A stretch of 64,000 bases of DNA, taken from the NCBI GenBank assembly GCA_026419785.1, contig JAODTK010001843.1, forward strand, positions 310,001 to 374,000, read 5' to 3'. The position numbers and the translations under genes were made by a program. The DNA is from Sclerodactyla briareus (Eukaryota > Echinodermata > Holothuroidea > Dendrochirotida > Sclerodactylidae). The first letter of the stretch is position 1; every line of letters starts with the position of its first letter. This document shows, in pieces, positions 50,337-61,925 of this stretch. The notes under the pieces are model-generated. The model did no database searches and was not told the DNA's origin. It worked only from the letters and a program-made list of their open reading frames with translations.

Positions 50337-50398
50337 GGGGGGGGGGGGTGGGGGGTGGGGGGTGGGGGGGGGTGGGGGGTGGGGGGTGGGGGGGGGGG
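50337..50398 (+). repeat. G-quadruplex-forming (GGGGGGT)n tract
   Basis: Sixty-two bases of G interrupted only by single T residues, typically every 7 bases. It is one of the strongest G-quadruplex candidates in the window. Confidence 0.9.
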
Positions 50399-51592
50399 CT
50401 AAGGGGGACGATTGCTATGAAGGGACCAGCTAATGGTTTTAAACATCATAGAACAGTATGAGCCAAGGAAGCAGAATATCAATAATATCTGGCATCTATT
50501 TAGCATCTTTACATTACACCGAAGTGGTTGAAGTGCTTCAAAGATTATTTGCGGAATCAAGAATTCTATCATACTGTCGGCAATTAGGATGTTCTGACAG
50601 TTGACCCTACTGGCATACAACAGGGGCCTTCCATACATAGAAAAGTCACGATTACCAGTGGAAAATTATTCTAATTCCTACCTTGGCTTCGTGACTAGAG
50701 ACACAATGGCTTTTTAATTTCTCTGAACATTGAACAGGTGTTGAGTGGAAAAGCGAACAAATGACTAATTGCAGGCTTTGTAGCTAGAGTAAAAGCCCTG
50801 AACCCCCTGAAAAATCATTAGGATCTTGAAGCGTGGAAGTTTCAGCTGGCATTATTTGGAATGACTGAGGTGCCCACCTTCAGACAGACAATAATGCCAG
50901 ATCTAGCTAACTAGTAGGTGGCCTATGCACAGGTTATTGGTAAAAACTAAATTACTGGTACCAATCACAGTTTTTAATTCACTATCTCGTGAATGAAAAC
51001 TGCCCAATATTTATCGAGTATGGGGTCAGTCTCTATTACGTAACAGGGCTCAAGCAAGAGTGTTAAATACAACTGCCAGTTGGAATCACAAGTTGATTGG
51101 AATGCAGCCTCAACCAGAATACTTGTCTAATATTGTGACCATATATAACTCAAAGAACCCTCAACCGTGGTCAACAAGCCGTTAGCGGTGCCTACCCTTG
51201 TCACATGACCAAGATAAATCCTAATGGGTTCCTAAACACACAGACACTAAAATCAATAGTATAAACTGTATGTCCATACACCTAAAATTAGAAATGGGTG
51301 GTGAGCTTTGCGTGACTGAGCACTTGGAAATCGGTCAAGCACACACTCGATGCCAACTGCCAAGAAATGGCACTATAGGAGAATCCATCCTGAGGGGAAT
51401 CTGGAATTTGCCGACATGTATTATTCTCCCTTCATAAGTCAGCTAAATAACATCAATAGGAATAATGGAGCATTAAACCTTATTTGGGTGGCCCATTTTC
51501 CAATACACCCACAGTATCGTAAATTCCGATCCTATCAATAAAAGAGTATGAATTCTTCCAGTTCTGAGGGAAAAAGAAAGTGTACCATGAAC

Positions 51593-51905
51593 AATGCTGT
51601 CTGAAATTAGTTTTGTTAACAATTTGCTCTTGGTTTATTTGGTCCTGTTTGAATAAGCCCTGCCAAAAGTTACAAGGCTACATCCCGTGACCTTTGGAAT
51701 AAAATGTGGGGGGACATAAAGGAGAGGTGCGGCTTCACAGAAAACAATTTAATGCTGTCTGAAATTAGTTTTGTTAACAATTTGCTCTTGGTTTATTTGG
51801 TCCTGTTTGAATAAGCCCTGCCAAAAGTTACAAGGCTACATCCCGTGACCTTTGGAATAAAATGTGGGGGGACATAAAGGAGAGGTGCGGCTTCACAGAA
51901 AACAA
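51593..51905 (+). repeat. Exact 155-bp direct duplication
   Basis: 51593-51747 and 51751-51905 appear identical, separated by TTT. They are non-coding. Identity over 155 bases, including G and A runs, points to a very recent duplication or an assembly or haplotype artefact. Confidence 0.95.
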
Positions 51906-54900
51906 GATTTTGGCACCGCTATGAAAACAGGGTAAATAATCTGGACAAAGTGTGCATAAACAGCCGTGCTAGATCCGACCAAACCCTTGTGTTCCTAAAA
52001 AAAAAACCCACCACCCCGGAGGCAAGTGTTGGAGATCCTCAATAGAATAGGCAGCTTGACCTATTAATAAAAGGAGGGCTGTTTCTATGCAGGGCAAATT
52101 CGTTCAAGTGAATGCACCATTTTTTGTGTCATTCAAGGTTGAATCGTCCAGCATTGACTGAAGAGCAATTATTATTTAATTAGGCAGTGTTTACCCCCCC
52201 CCCCCCCCTCTCCCCGCGCCCAAGGCCTAATAGCCCAGCATTTTTCACCAATGGTCTAAATGAAGTGAAAATGCTCATGAAACAATTTAGGGGGCAGCAG
52301 TGCTGGGAAGTTGGGCAATGTAGTAGAGTATTTTGTCGGTTTAAATGCACAAAGGACAAAGCGAATGGGGTAAAATTACTGGATGGTATACATTCCAGGG
52401 TTGTGTAAATGTTACAAATGCTATGAGACATGTTCTCCAGAACTGATTGATATAGCTGTTCCCACATATTTTTACTAGCTGTTGCAAGATGATTTACCTC
52501 TTCTAAAGTGGATGAGACTTGAATTAAATTGATTTAAATATAATATTTTTGTTCACTTGTGAATCATGGTTGAATTATAGTTGTTGGACTACGACAGAGC
52601 CTAATAATATTAGTTCCTTTGGCTATCAACACACTGACTTTTTAAAATATTTTCATTTCATTCCCACAAAATTCTCTATTAGCGAATGACTTGTCACAAA
52701 TGCGAGGCAAAGGCCAAAATGTTTTATCTAAAAATCTGAGAAAAATGAAGAGAAAAAATTGGAATACCTTGCAGTACCCAACAACTTGTATTTTTAATTA
52801 TATCGTTTAGCGGGCGCAGCCTCCTCTGTCGGTGACACTGAACGTGTACTGGCATAAAACAAACTGGCCTCTAGCAGCATGTGAGACAGGGCTGACAACC
52901 TTTACACTTTTGGGGAACCTCTACCGACTTCTGCCAGTGTAGAAAAAAACAACAAAAGTTCTGGCGAAGCTTACAACAGAGTAACAGCTTTAAATATATA
53001 AAAAGTAGCAGCGCTAAATCCTGCATTGTCTCTGAATGCCTGATGTTTTCTTGATTTAGGTTCGCTAGCAGCGCGAGCTAGCCGAGTCTCGTAACTCACT
53101 TTTGGAAAATAGCGGTAGCTACGGGGAGGCCTGCTGGACATGAGTGGAAGTTTGAAGGCATAGGAGTGAAGTAGACCAGATTTTCTGCAGTGTTGTTCAC
53201 TCCTGCTACTACGCACTACTCATGGAATTCAAGCAAACAAGACCACGTGGTGATATTGGCACTGCTAAAATGTGTACATTTTTTCTTCAAAATATAGGCC
53301 CTCATTCAGAAGTTTTAATTAAATTGACTCAATCAGGTCCTTCTCCAAATCCATGCCGATAATTAGGATAGCTAGCAAATTATTCTCTCTTGGAAACAGG
53401 GAAATGAACATTTTAAAGATGGGGGCTCATCTCATAATATCTCTGAACGACTTCCACCAACGATTCTCTATTCTGTTCGATATTGTTTGGTATTGAATAT
53501 TGTATTGCGTCACTGCAAAAGTCTTGAAAATTTGCTCTGAAGAATACTCTGAGATTTTAGCCTCTGCAACAACAGAGATCGAACTCTTAAATGTCATTTA
53601 TTTAGAATTCAAATATTGGGTAAATTAGTTCCCAACTAGAGGACGAACGATTCTGAAGCGAATAACCTTTGATTTGGGCAATGAGGAAGAATTACACAAA
53701 ATGACATGAGTTTTTTTAAAAACAAAAAAGGGGTTAATAAAATGTGGATTTGCAAATCTGCATTCTTTTATTTGATCAGAACAATGGGCGATAATAAAGG
53801 GAACATAAGTGTCAGATATTCTCCACTGGGACAGATTGACTTACCCGGTGAATGGAGATTGGTTTATCTTAAGACGGACAGGCCGTGAAAAATCGTTGCT
53901 AGTCCTCTAATTGCTAGAGAAAACACATTTGCTCACTCCAATTTATAACAATTGCAGGTGTTGTTTTAATTGGTCCAGGACTTTGACAGCTCTAATTGGA
54001 AGATAACAACTGCGTGGAGATCCGCTCAACTTCAAATTGATGTTGCTCATCACTATTGAAGGGTGAAGTAGGCTAATTTATCCAGCCGTACGGAAGAAAA
54101 CCTGAATCACTGAAAGAGGAAGGAGGTGTAACATAGCATGAACTATTATTTAACCCATGGTTAAAGAAGTCTCATATCAACGAAACAATGTGGAGCTATT
54201 GAAGCTAACGAGGCGAGAAAATAAAACCAAGTGAATGTTTGCACAAGTAATGAAGAGTTAGGCGTACCAAGGAATCGCTGACCATGGCCATAGAACACCA
54301 CGCAGGACGGGCTGAAACCAGGAGAGGGACCTCAAACGAGAATCCTCACGTTCTGGCAGAGGGGTATATAATGCATGGTGTCCCCCGATGAAGATTTCAT
54401 ACTGATGTACAGTTGGGATTATACCACTTTTGCATAGGGGCACTTATCCCTAGGTGAGAGAGACCCAGGTTTGACACCAATTGATTACGGGCCAGGTGGG
54501 ATTGAAAACTTGCCATGGGGAAAGGGGGGCGGGGGGGTCTGTCTTCTGAAATGGGAAGGAAGCTCAAATTCACCCCCTGGGATGAAATGCATTTAGAAAG
54601 CCAGTCAGAAGCAGAATGGTAAAATGTTGGCTTCAGATCATATATGAAATGGCCTCAATTCGGGCCAGTGACCTCTTTTGTGAAACCGTTCTCTTTCCAA
54701 GTGAGTCGAAAGGAAAGAGGGGGGGAGGGCTGCCAAGGAATCACCCCCAGCATTTTCACATCAATCCATAAGGGCGTTTCGATCAGTGTCTACTGGGACT
54801 ATTCAGGAATAAAAAAACGCGTGAATCTCAAGGAGTCACTTGGATTGGATTCCATAATGACCCACATTTGACGGAACTATGCGCAGGGTATTAGGAATAC

Positions 54901-57900
54901 AAAATGCAATGTGATAAGGGGCATTTACAGTGCTATTACATGTCAAGGCTGGAATTATCATATTTCTTGTTTCAGGGGCAATGCCTCCCTCTATCAATGG
55001 TTTGACTAAATCATGCTCATCCACAGCAGAGAAGTCTATATTCATTAATTGAAAGAAAGTAATAGCATGTCCAGATTTTACTGATAATTATGGCTTGAGG
55101 TGCCAGAGGTTAGGAACATTTTCAGGAAGCATACCTCTTAAAATTTCTCTCCAGTTCTTAATAGGATTTTTAGTCCACCCTTTTATCATCTCTTATACAG
55201 TGGTGTAGAATGTTCCTGTGATTGCAAGCAGAAAGTGAAAGTTAGTTTTTTTTTAGCTGTCAAAGTTTGCAGGCTTACCAATTTGGCGGCAACAATGATG
55301 ATCAGTTCTAGACTACTACTATGTTAGCTGGGCCCAAAGTTGGGGGTGGTGCCTATTATTACATTGATAGTCTTTTTGCATCGACCAGTTAGTTCTCATG
55401 ATTACAAAAAATGCATTATATGATATGGGATAGACTGAGCGCTCATACTGAGCAGCACGGGCAAATGTATTCCTCTGAAATCTCTGGGAATATTGGAGCT
55501 GTTTGGGTCCACAAGTTTGTCTGTTACAGATTCTCTCTTGTGGAGGTAGACTAGTCAGTGGTAAAAACTCCTATAAAAAACATGGAATACTATATAAAGT
55601 CCCGTCTAGATAGCTGCAAGGGGTATGGGTAAGTTCTTGCCAAATTTAAGACACCCATAACACCCCTACACAAGGTGAGTCAATTGTTGTAGTGTTATTG
55701 TCAAAAGCACTGTAACACAACAGTGGGTCTTGTACGAATGTGACGGTGGTGTTTTTGAAGTCGATGGTCAGTCTTTGTTCCAATTTGTAACACCAGGGTA
55801 TGTATGGTCCATGGCCCCCAAAATTGATCAGGGGTCTGTCAATTCGTTGACCGACCTGAGGGCGATAACTTATCTAGTCCGGAGCAGCAGTGGTTTATGC
55901 CAAGTAACCAAACTGTGCATGAGAGACTGATCCAGACTGTAATGATAACAACAAAATTTAACCGTCACAACCAACTTATAGTGTTCTTTTCTTGGTGATG
56001 AATAATGCTGTGAAAACCTCTCCAGGAAAGACGTTATGAGAAAGTTGGGGGAATACCGATCGTCAGAAAAGTGTTTTTAACAAAGATAATTGCACTGCTT
56101 GAAGGTAAACATGTCTGTGCAGGTCGTTCAGTAAGTGGAGAGAGGGCGGGTGACCAGAATGGTTTGTCAAACTGCCCAAGTATTAGCAGGCATGAGGGGG
56201 AGGGGGGAGGGGGGAGGGCAAGCGTTTTTACTTGAGATTGGTTAAGTATAGGAGCTCTAGAGAGCCAATTAGCGCCCGGTCACACATGAGCCGATAACAC
56301 TATATAAAATGCAAAGTTGAGATCGGAATTGTTGGGTGAAGAAGATGGAATAGGTGGTAGGGATCATGCAAAAAGTCACAGTTTTTTCAATCCTAGCCAC
56401 TGTACCATGGGCTTATTTTTTATGAAGAAACAGTTTGTACAGCTGTTTTTTGTTATCGATAACAGTATTATCACGATTCATTTTAATTACTGTGGTAGTG
56501 AGGCTGAAGCCCCCCCTACCACATGGAAGCTAGCTTATTAGTCAGCATTGATAAGAAAAGAAAGGAACAACAACATAACCTAAACCTTACACTCTGAAGC
56601 TCTAGGAAACAAAAAGCCACTTCTGTACAGAACAAACCATATTGGGCAGGAGATATGGACCCACCCCTTCAAGATAACCTTTGGGTATAAAAGAAATGAT
56701 AACATCAGAGTTCAGAGAGGTCTGGGGGATCTAGTTTTTCACTCAACTCATGCATCAGCAGTTGCAAATACTCTCATCTGAATTTTCTAACATTATGAAA
56801 AACAAAATCTCTGTTAACAATGAAGTTGGGTGTGGGCCAGAGAGGAAAGTCGATCTCTTCTGGCCACAGGGTTACCCCTACAGGGAGGGCCATTTAAGTA
56901 CTGGGGTGACCACTGGACACCATTCAAAAAGGAACCCGAACCCTAGATTGGAAACAGGGGAGAGAAACAACCCAGTTTGGGAGGAAAATAGGTCGGGTTC
57001 AACTGCGAGTAAAGCAGCAGCAGCACCCACTGGGAGAAACGAAGAAAAAGTGACTTTCACAGCTGTTTTGGGGATGAAAACATTTAAGTGAGAAACCAGG
57101 TCACTCCATTGTGGGGTCAATATCCCTGTCAGTGGCAAGTGAATGTGAGTTTAGGGCATGTCTGGATGCCCCAATAGTTGGAATATGGGAGTAAAAAGTT
57201 CCATTTGGGCAGTTGAGTGTTGACTATGAGAGAAGCAGTGTGCTCATACGAGAGGAATTCGATTGTTTGGTGTGGACATGTGCACACACATACCACACTC
57301 ACACAACCGAGTGGACCACACAATCTCTCTGATGTTTTAGTTAATTTGCATGTCAATTTCGTCAAATTTACTGTATAATCTGCAATAGCGCCCCCTTCTA
57401 AATAAGCCGCCCCCCCCCCCTCTTTGGAACATTCAATGAAGGTTAGGAAGAGGAAGATATTTCAGCAAGAAGAGTAACGATTGAAACAACTAATCCTGAC
57501 CAGGTGTACACCCCAACTGTATAGTATTGAGGAAGTGTAGTTAGTGATGGGGAAATGTGGAAGCGTTTTATACCGCAAAATAATATTTTTGCCTTAGAAA
57601 ATACCCTCAAATACCCCCCCACTCTGAAAATGAAAACACCCCCCCCGGCGTTTATTACAGATTTAGTATTCCCTTAAAACTACTATAACACGTAACATCA
57701 CAACCTTGGGCCAAAAAACAAAAACAAAGCCTCGGGATGCAAAACAGTGCGATGTTCAAGCTGAAGTTCAATAAAAGTGCTGTAAGTTTTAAAATATGGT
57801 ATGAGAAACCCCAAAATTAATGACATCTTTGGTATCAAACTGGCATTGAAACATAAATGCTATTGAGACAACTGTCATAGTTCTGGATTCGACAACCTCA

Positions 57901-58834
57901 GACACTTCGACAACACCAAACCTTTTAGGCTTCTGAGCGTGCAAATAATGACACAGGCCCACACTCCGTATTATTTCTGTCCAAACTGATGTATGCGATT
58001 GATTGAAAAGGAAAAAAATAGATTTACAAGTATAAATGACAAGGCAAAAAGAACTGTGATAATCAGAGACTTTGTGAACCACAGCTCTAATCCCTAAAAA
58101 GTGCAAATTACCATGCGTGAATCTTGATTGACAGCTAGCTGAAGTGGAGACGGGATAAGAACAAGGGCTGGAGGTCAGAGAACTGTCGTATCTTTTTTGA
58201 CTGCAAAAGAGTGCCCGAGAGCATGTGTGTTTATTATTCTCCCTTGAAATAACAACCACAAAAAGGAGAAAGGTTATAATGAGTAATTGTGGCGTTAATG
58301 TAATCTGGGCCTATTGATCTATCATACAAACCAAGGCCAGTGCCACCTCCCATTGCAAGTTAAAATAAACACGCTATTGACTACAGGGGTTTTATTAATG
58401 TGAGTCGTTTGCATCATCCTGTACAAAAGAGTTAATGACATCTAGTACCCCAGAACAACTGGTTCCTACTACAAAGCACTGGGTCCACTACAAAACCAGA
58501 CTGGCCTCCTATAACTAGATACAGAGCAATGGTAGTGGGGGAGGGGGTTTAGAAATCTAGCTACTGTCGGATCTCAAAGTCAGCGACCCAATTGCAAGAT
58601 TAAAACTTCAAACACTGAGGAGTCACCCCGAGAGAGAGAAGCGAGTTGCTGATTTGGCCCCCTTTGTACATGCTTAGATCAGGGGCATATTCAGGTAGGA
58701 CAACCCTTCTTCGGTGTCACAACAACAAACTGAGCATGAAATGAAAATATTATTCCTAAATCAGCTAAAAAATGGGTTCAAATATAGCACAAATTTTTCA
58801 CTGGGCTGAAATGTGTCTTGAAGTGGGGCCCTTA
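51906..58834. other. Non-coding stretch
   Basis: No gene is recognised. C runs occur at about 52195-52208 and 57411-57420, and a GGGGGGA-type G tract at about 56193-56218. The 156-codon minus ORF at 57789-58259 has no domain, and I treat it as chance. Confidence 0.45.
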
Positions 58835-58985
58835 ACAGTATGAAGCAATAGGACCAATGACAGATCCCTGAGGGACACCGCAATAAGGAATGGTTAGGGG
58901 GGACAGCCATCCTGCGTACCACCAGTCAGGGTTTTGGAGGTCCAAAAAGCTGCTAAGATTATTCCTATCTCCGTTACGCAGGGAA
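58835..58985 (-). mobile_element. Non-LTR reverse transcriptase fragment (RT motif 4 region)
   Basis: On the minus strand one frame reads SSFLDLQNPDWWYAGWLS then PLTIPYCGVPQGSVIGPI, followed by a stop. GVPQGSVxGPI is the hallmark of LINE reverse transcriptases (usually GVPQGSVLGPLLF), and the preceding SPLTIPYC fits that region. The FADD catalytic box is not present downstream. It is a short, dead fragment, and its clade cannot be assigned. Confidence 0.65.
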
Positions 58986-59441
58986 AGTGGCTTACTGTTG
59001 AATACATCTCAACTCACGTCCTCCAGATAAGGGCATAGCAATAAGAATTCCTCCCGGTCTCTTTAAACTCCGGACACCATTCAGAGGAGAAGACAAATTT
59101 TGTCACACCCGCCACTATGGTGAACTGTGTCAAGCAGCAGCTTGGTATGGCTTAGGTGGATGCCCAAGATAAGATGTGTGTGCGCGGTATGAAGTGAAAA
59201 TCACAATTTGCGAGGGAGGCTGATATTTTAGGAATTGAACTGTGTAATAATGTAGAAGGACTACGAATATCCAGTAACTCATGAATGAGGAAAGTGTAAT
59301 GCTTTTATGAGAACCAAATTCCACAGAACCCATTTGCCGGTGTGCAAGCATTATTGCCACATTGGAACACATGGTAGTTTTCCCTACTTGTGTCGTTCCA
59401 TTTAATTTGGATGATTTTTTTTTGTTTTTTCTTGCTGTTAG

Positions 59442-59595
59442 GGAACTTGTCTCTATCTCTGCAACTAACTGTAGCTCATTTGGGCCAGGGCCATATCTTC
59501 TGTTCGTATCGCATGGATTGAGACATTATGGTATCTTGCTGTCAGACGACATGCACATCTACGGAATCCCCAGCCTAACACAGGCCACATGTTAA
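59442..59595 (+). CDS. Candidate terminal exon, unknown protein
   Basis: A strong acceptor (poly-T tract, TTGCTGTTAG) precedes an open frame reading ELVSISATNCSSFGPGPYLL and continuing with HGLRHYGILLSDDMHIYGI, ending LTQATC-stop. An AATAAA follows 61 bases after the stop. The alternating hydrophobic pattern could be a beta-propeller blade, but I cannot name a family. No upstream exon was found. Confidence 0.3.
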
Positions 59596-59655
59596 CTGAG
59601 AGAGTGAATCCACTATAATAAACATTAAGTAAGATCGCCTCTGAGCTGGTGTGTC

Positions 59656-59661
59656 AATAAA
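59656..59661 (+). terminator. Possible poly(A) signal
   Basis: AATAAA lies 61 bases beyond the stop codon of the candidate terminal exon. The hexamer is common by chance in A/T-rich DNA, so it only supports that exon weakly. Confidence 0.25.
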
Positions 59662-59720
59662 CTTCATCTACAGATACCTTAACAGCATGAGTTGCACTAT
59701 TTTATCCAAGGCCAGACGAT

Positions 59721-59746
59721 TGCTCTATTAATATGCTCTATTAATA
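59721..59746 (+). repeat. 13-bp tandem doublet
   Basis: TGCTCTATTAATA occurs twice in tandem. It is a small local duplication. Confidence 0.9.
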
Positions 59747-60357
59747 TAGGATCGAGCTCAGCCTCGGCGGCTGCATATGTCCCTTGCCCTATTGAAGTTC
59801 CATTCAGCCTTTATTTTCATGTCTCCCTTTCCAGCCACGAAGCTACCCATACTGCAGTAATTTATTATATTGACTGATATAAGAAATACAACTGAAGAAA
59901 AAATCTGTTGAAATAATAGTATCAAGCCAAAATTCTCTCTAAGAAATTAAAAACTGGAGTGCTGTAATTCTGACGGAAGTTCTTCTTGTAGATGAGGTAT
60001 TGAATGATGACATTCATTTTCAATATAAGTTGATGCCATTTTCTCAAAAAAGTTCAAAGGCGGAATGGAGCTTTAAGGTAAGCCTGGTTGTTGGAACCCA
60101 AAGTACCGTACCTTAATTAATGGCCACCGAAGGACAATTGCCAGGTATTACAGGAGTGGCACTAGCGGAGGGACCCCCTTTTCCCCCATCGGGAAGGTTT
60201 TCAAAAGCTTCTTGTACTTGTATATCCCTTCTCGCTTCTTCTGTCCCTTGTCAAATTCCTACAACACCCCAAGAGGTAACCATGGAATGGACTGGAATGA
60301 AATTGGGAGAGAAATACAGATATGTATGGGAGCGGGTTGTGATAAATTTAAAGGCTG

Positions 60358-60470
60358 TAATGGATCAATATCTGAAGTAAAGCAAATACCATTAACGTGA
60401 ACTTCAGCTGACTCTCGTCAGAGGATCTTCACTTCCTATACTAGATTACACTATTGCCAACATACTAATA
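60358..60470 (+). repeat. Dispersed repeat R2, copy 2
   Basis: This matches 34925-35030 in the same orientation (AGCAAATACC, CACTTCCTATACTAGATTAC, AC.ATTGCCAACA.ACTAA). The end of an ORF at 60120-60380 runs into it, which weakens that ORF as a gene. Confidence 0.75.
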
Positions 60471-61655
60471 TACTATGTTCCTTTGATTACAACAATGGCA
60501 AGCTAATGCCTCTTCAAATACGAAATTACTGTTACCTTGAGCAGACAAACCTTTTTCTTCTTCCCCCAAATGAGAGCAAACCAAGAAATATTCCACGCTT
60601 ACTGTACCCCGAACAGGGATCAAAGTGGAAAATCTGGAAATAAACAGTGCCCCGATATTGACCTCTTGTACAGCCTTCAACTTGTGGGTTTCAGTAGTGT
60701 AGGATTCGGCATTGAGATGTGCATCCAGACTCCTGTTGTACCTGATGGGATTTTCCCCCACCCCCTCCCCCCACCCACCCACCCCTCCTATCAAGGAAAT
60801 CATGGACCCACACTAGTCCAACCACTCTTAGGCTCTCAGACGATACTACCAACTACAAAAGGTTCATTGACAAGATTTCAAGGACATTGGAACTTCTGTG
60901 ACCCTTCCACCCCAAAAAAAGAAACAATGACTGATGGGGCCTGCTCAAAGTCGAACATGTCCCCCACATTGCGCACATCTGCACGGGTGCTAGGGTACTA
61001 CTAACCCTAGTGGCCCGGAAAAAAAACAAAATCTAGCACTGGCATTAATCACTCTTAACCTTCAGTCACGTTGCCGAATTCGTGTGGGTTGCTCAGTTAC
61101 TCTATCCATGTGACATCACTCTGTGGGTGGTAAAACAATTTAGAGGCAGGTCTGGAGGTTGACAAGTGGACATCTTGCAACTATCACAGCCAATGCCTCA
61201 AAATAAACTAACCGAAACCTTGGCTACCACTTAGGGCTGCAGTAGGAGGGGACTGTTTGGAAGAGTGAAGATGACATGAGAGGGTGCATCCAACTTGGTC
61301 CAGGCACTAGTTCCATGTTATAAAAAATAGCAGTCAATATAGTACCATGTGGCATTGGTTATATACAGCCACGGCAGGTCCTACACGGCAACCCCTCCCC
61401 ATCCTCATCCCCATGGCTCCCAAATTGGCTTGTGTTATTCTTAACTGCCGCTATCTAATGGCGAACTGTTTTGAATCTCAGGTTAACCGAAAATCCTACA
61501 GATTATGCTTTCTTAAATTCTCGTCCTAAAACCTAAAAAAAACTAAACTCCCCCCCTCTCCCCCCCTCCCCAAACACCCCTACTTCCACCACACATCCCT
61601 TGACCTATCCAATCAGCACACAAACAGTTGAACTAGGTATAAAAAGCCCAGCAGC

Positions 61656-61725
61656 TAGCCCAGTGGCAAAAGCAGTGGGAGGAGGGGGGGGGTTGTTGTG
61701 GGTCAGAACCCCTCTTGATCCTCGT
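61656..61725 (+). mobile_element. tRNA-derived SINE-like unit, forward
   Basis: An A-box-like TAGCCCAGTGGC (61656-61667) and a B-box-like GGGTCAGAACCCC (61700-61712) are spaced as in a tRNA. A G run (GGAGGAGGGGGGGG) replaces the anticodon arm. A related unit faces it on the other strand at 61860-61925. Confidence 0.5.
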
Positions 61726-61859
61726 CACAAAAAAAAACACTTTTTTTCACTGCTCAGTAAACGTTTCACAGCTGTTGTCTATCGAATTTTGCAGCAGCAA
61801 GTTTAGGAGCCAAGGGAATTGCATTTATTCGCCAATTGTTGAGGCTAGAAATGAGGGCG

Positions 61860-61925
61860 CAATCCTCTTGGATCCTGACCCCAAAACCCCCCTAGATGAA
61901 TCTCTCGATAAGCCACTGAGCTAGC
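61860..61925 (-). mobile_element. tRNA-derived SINE-like unit, reverse
   Basis: On the minus strand it reads TAGCTCAGTGGCTTATCGAG (a near-perfect A box), then AGGGGGGTTTTGGGGTCAGG and ATCC (B-box-like), followed by AAGAGG. Order, G run and spacing match 61656-61725. The units are head-to-head inverted, about 140 bases apart. Confidence 0.55.

Noticed and set aside
56750-57091. 113-codon plus-strand ORF
   Set aside because: It has a protein-like look in places but no recognisable family, and another ORF overlaps on the opposite strand.
57789-58259. 156-codon minus-strand ORF
   Set aside because: It has no family resemblance and no supporting signals. It is consistent with chance.
60537-61004. 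155-codon plus-strand ORF
   Set aside because: It crosses a proline-coding C-rich tract and has no domain or splice context.
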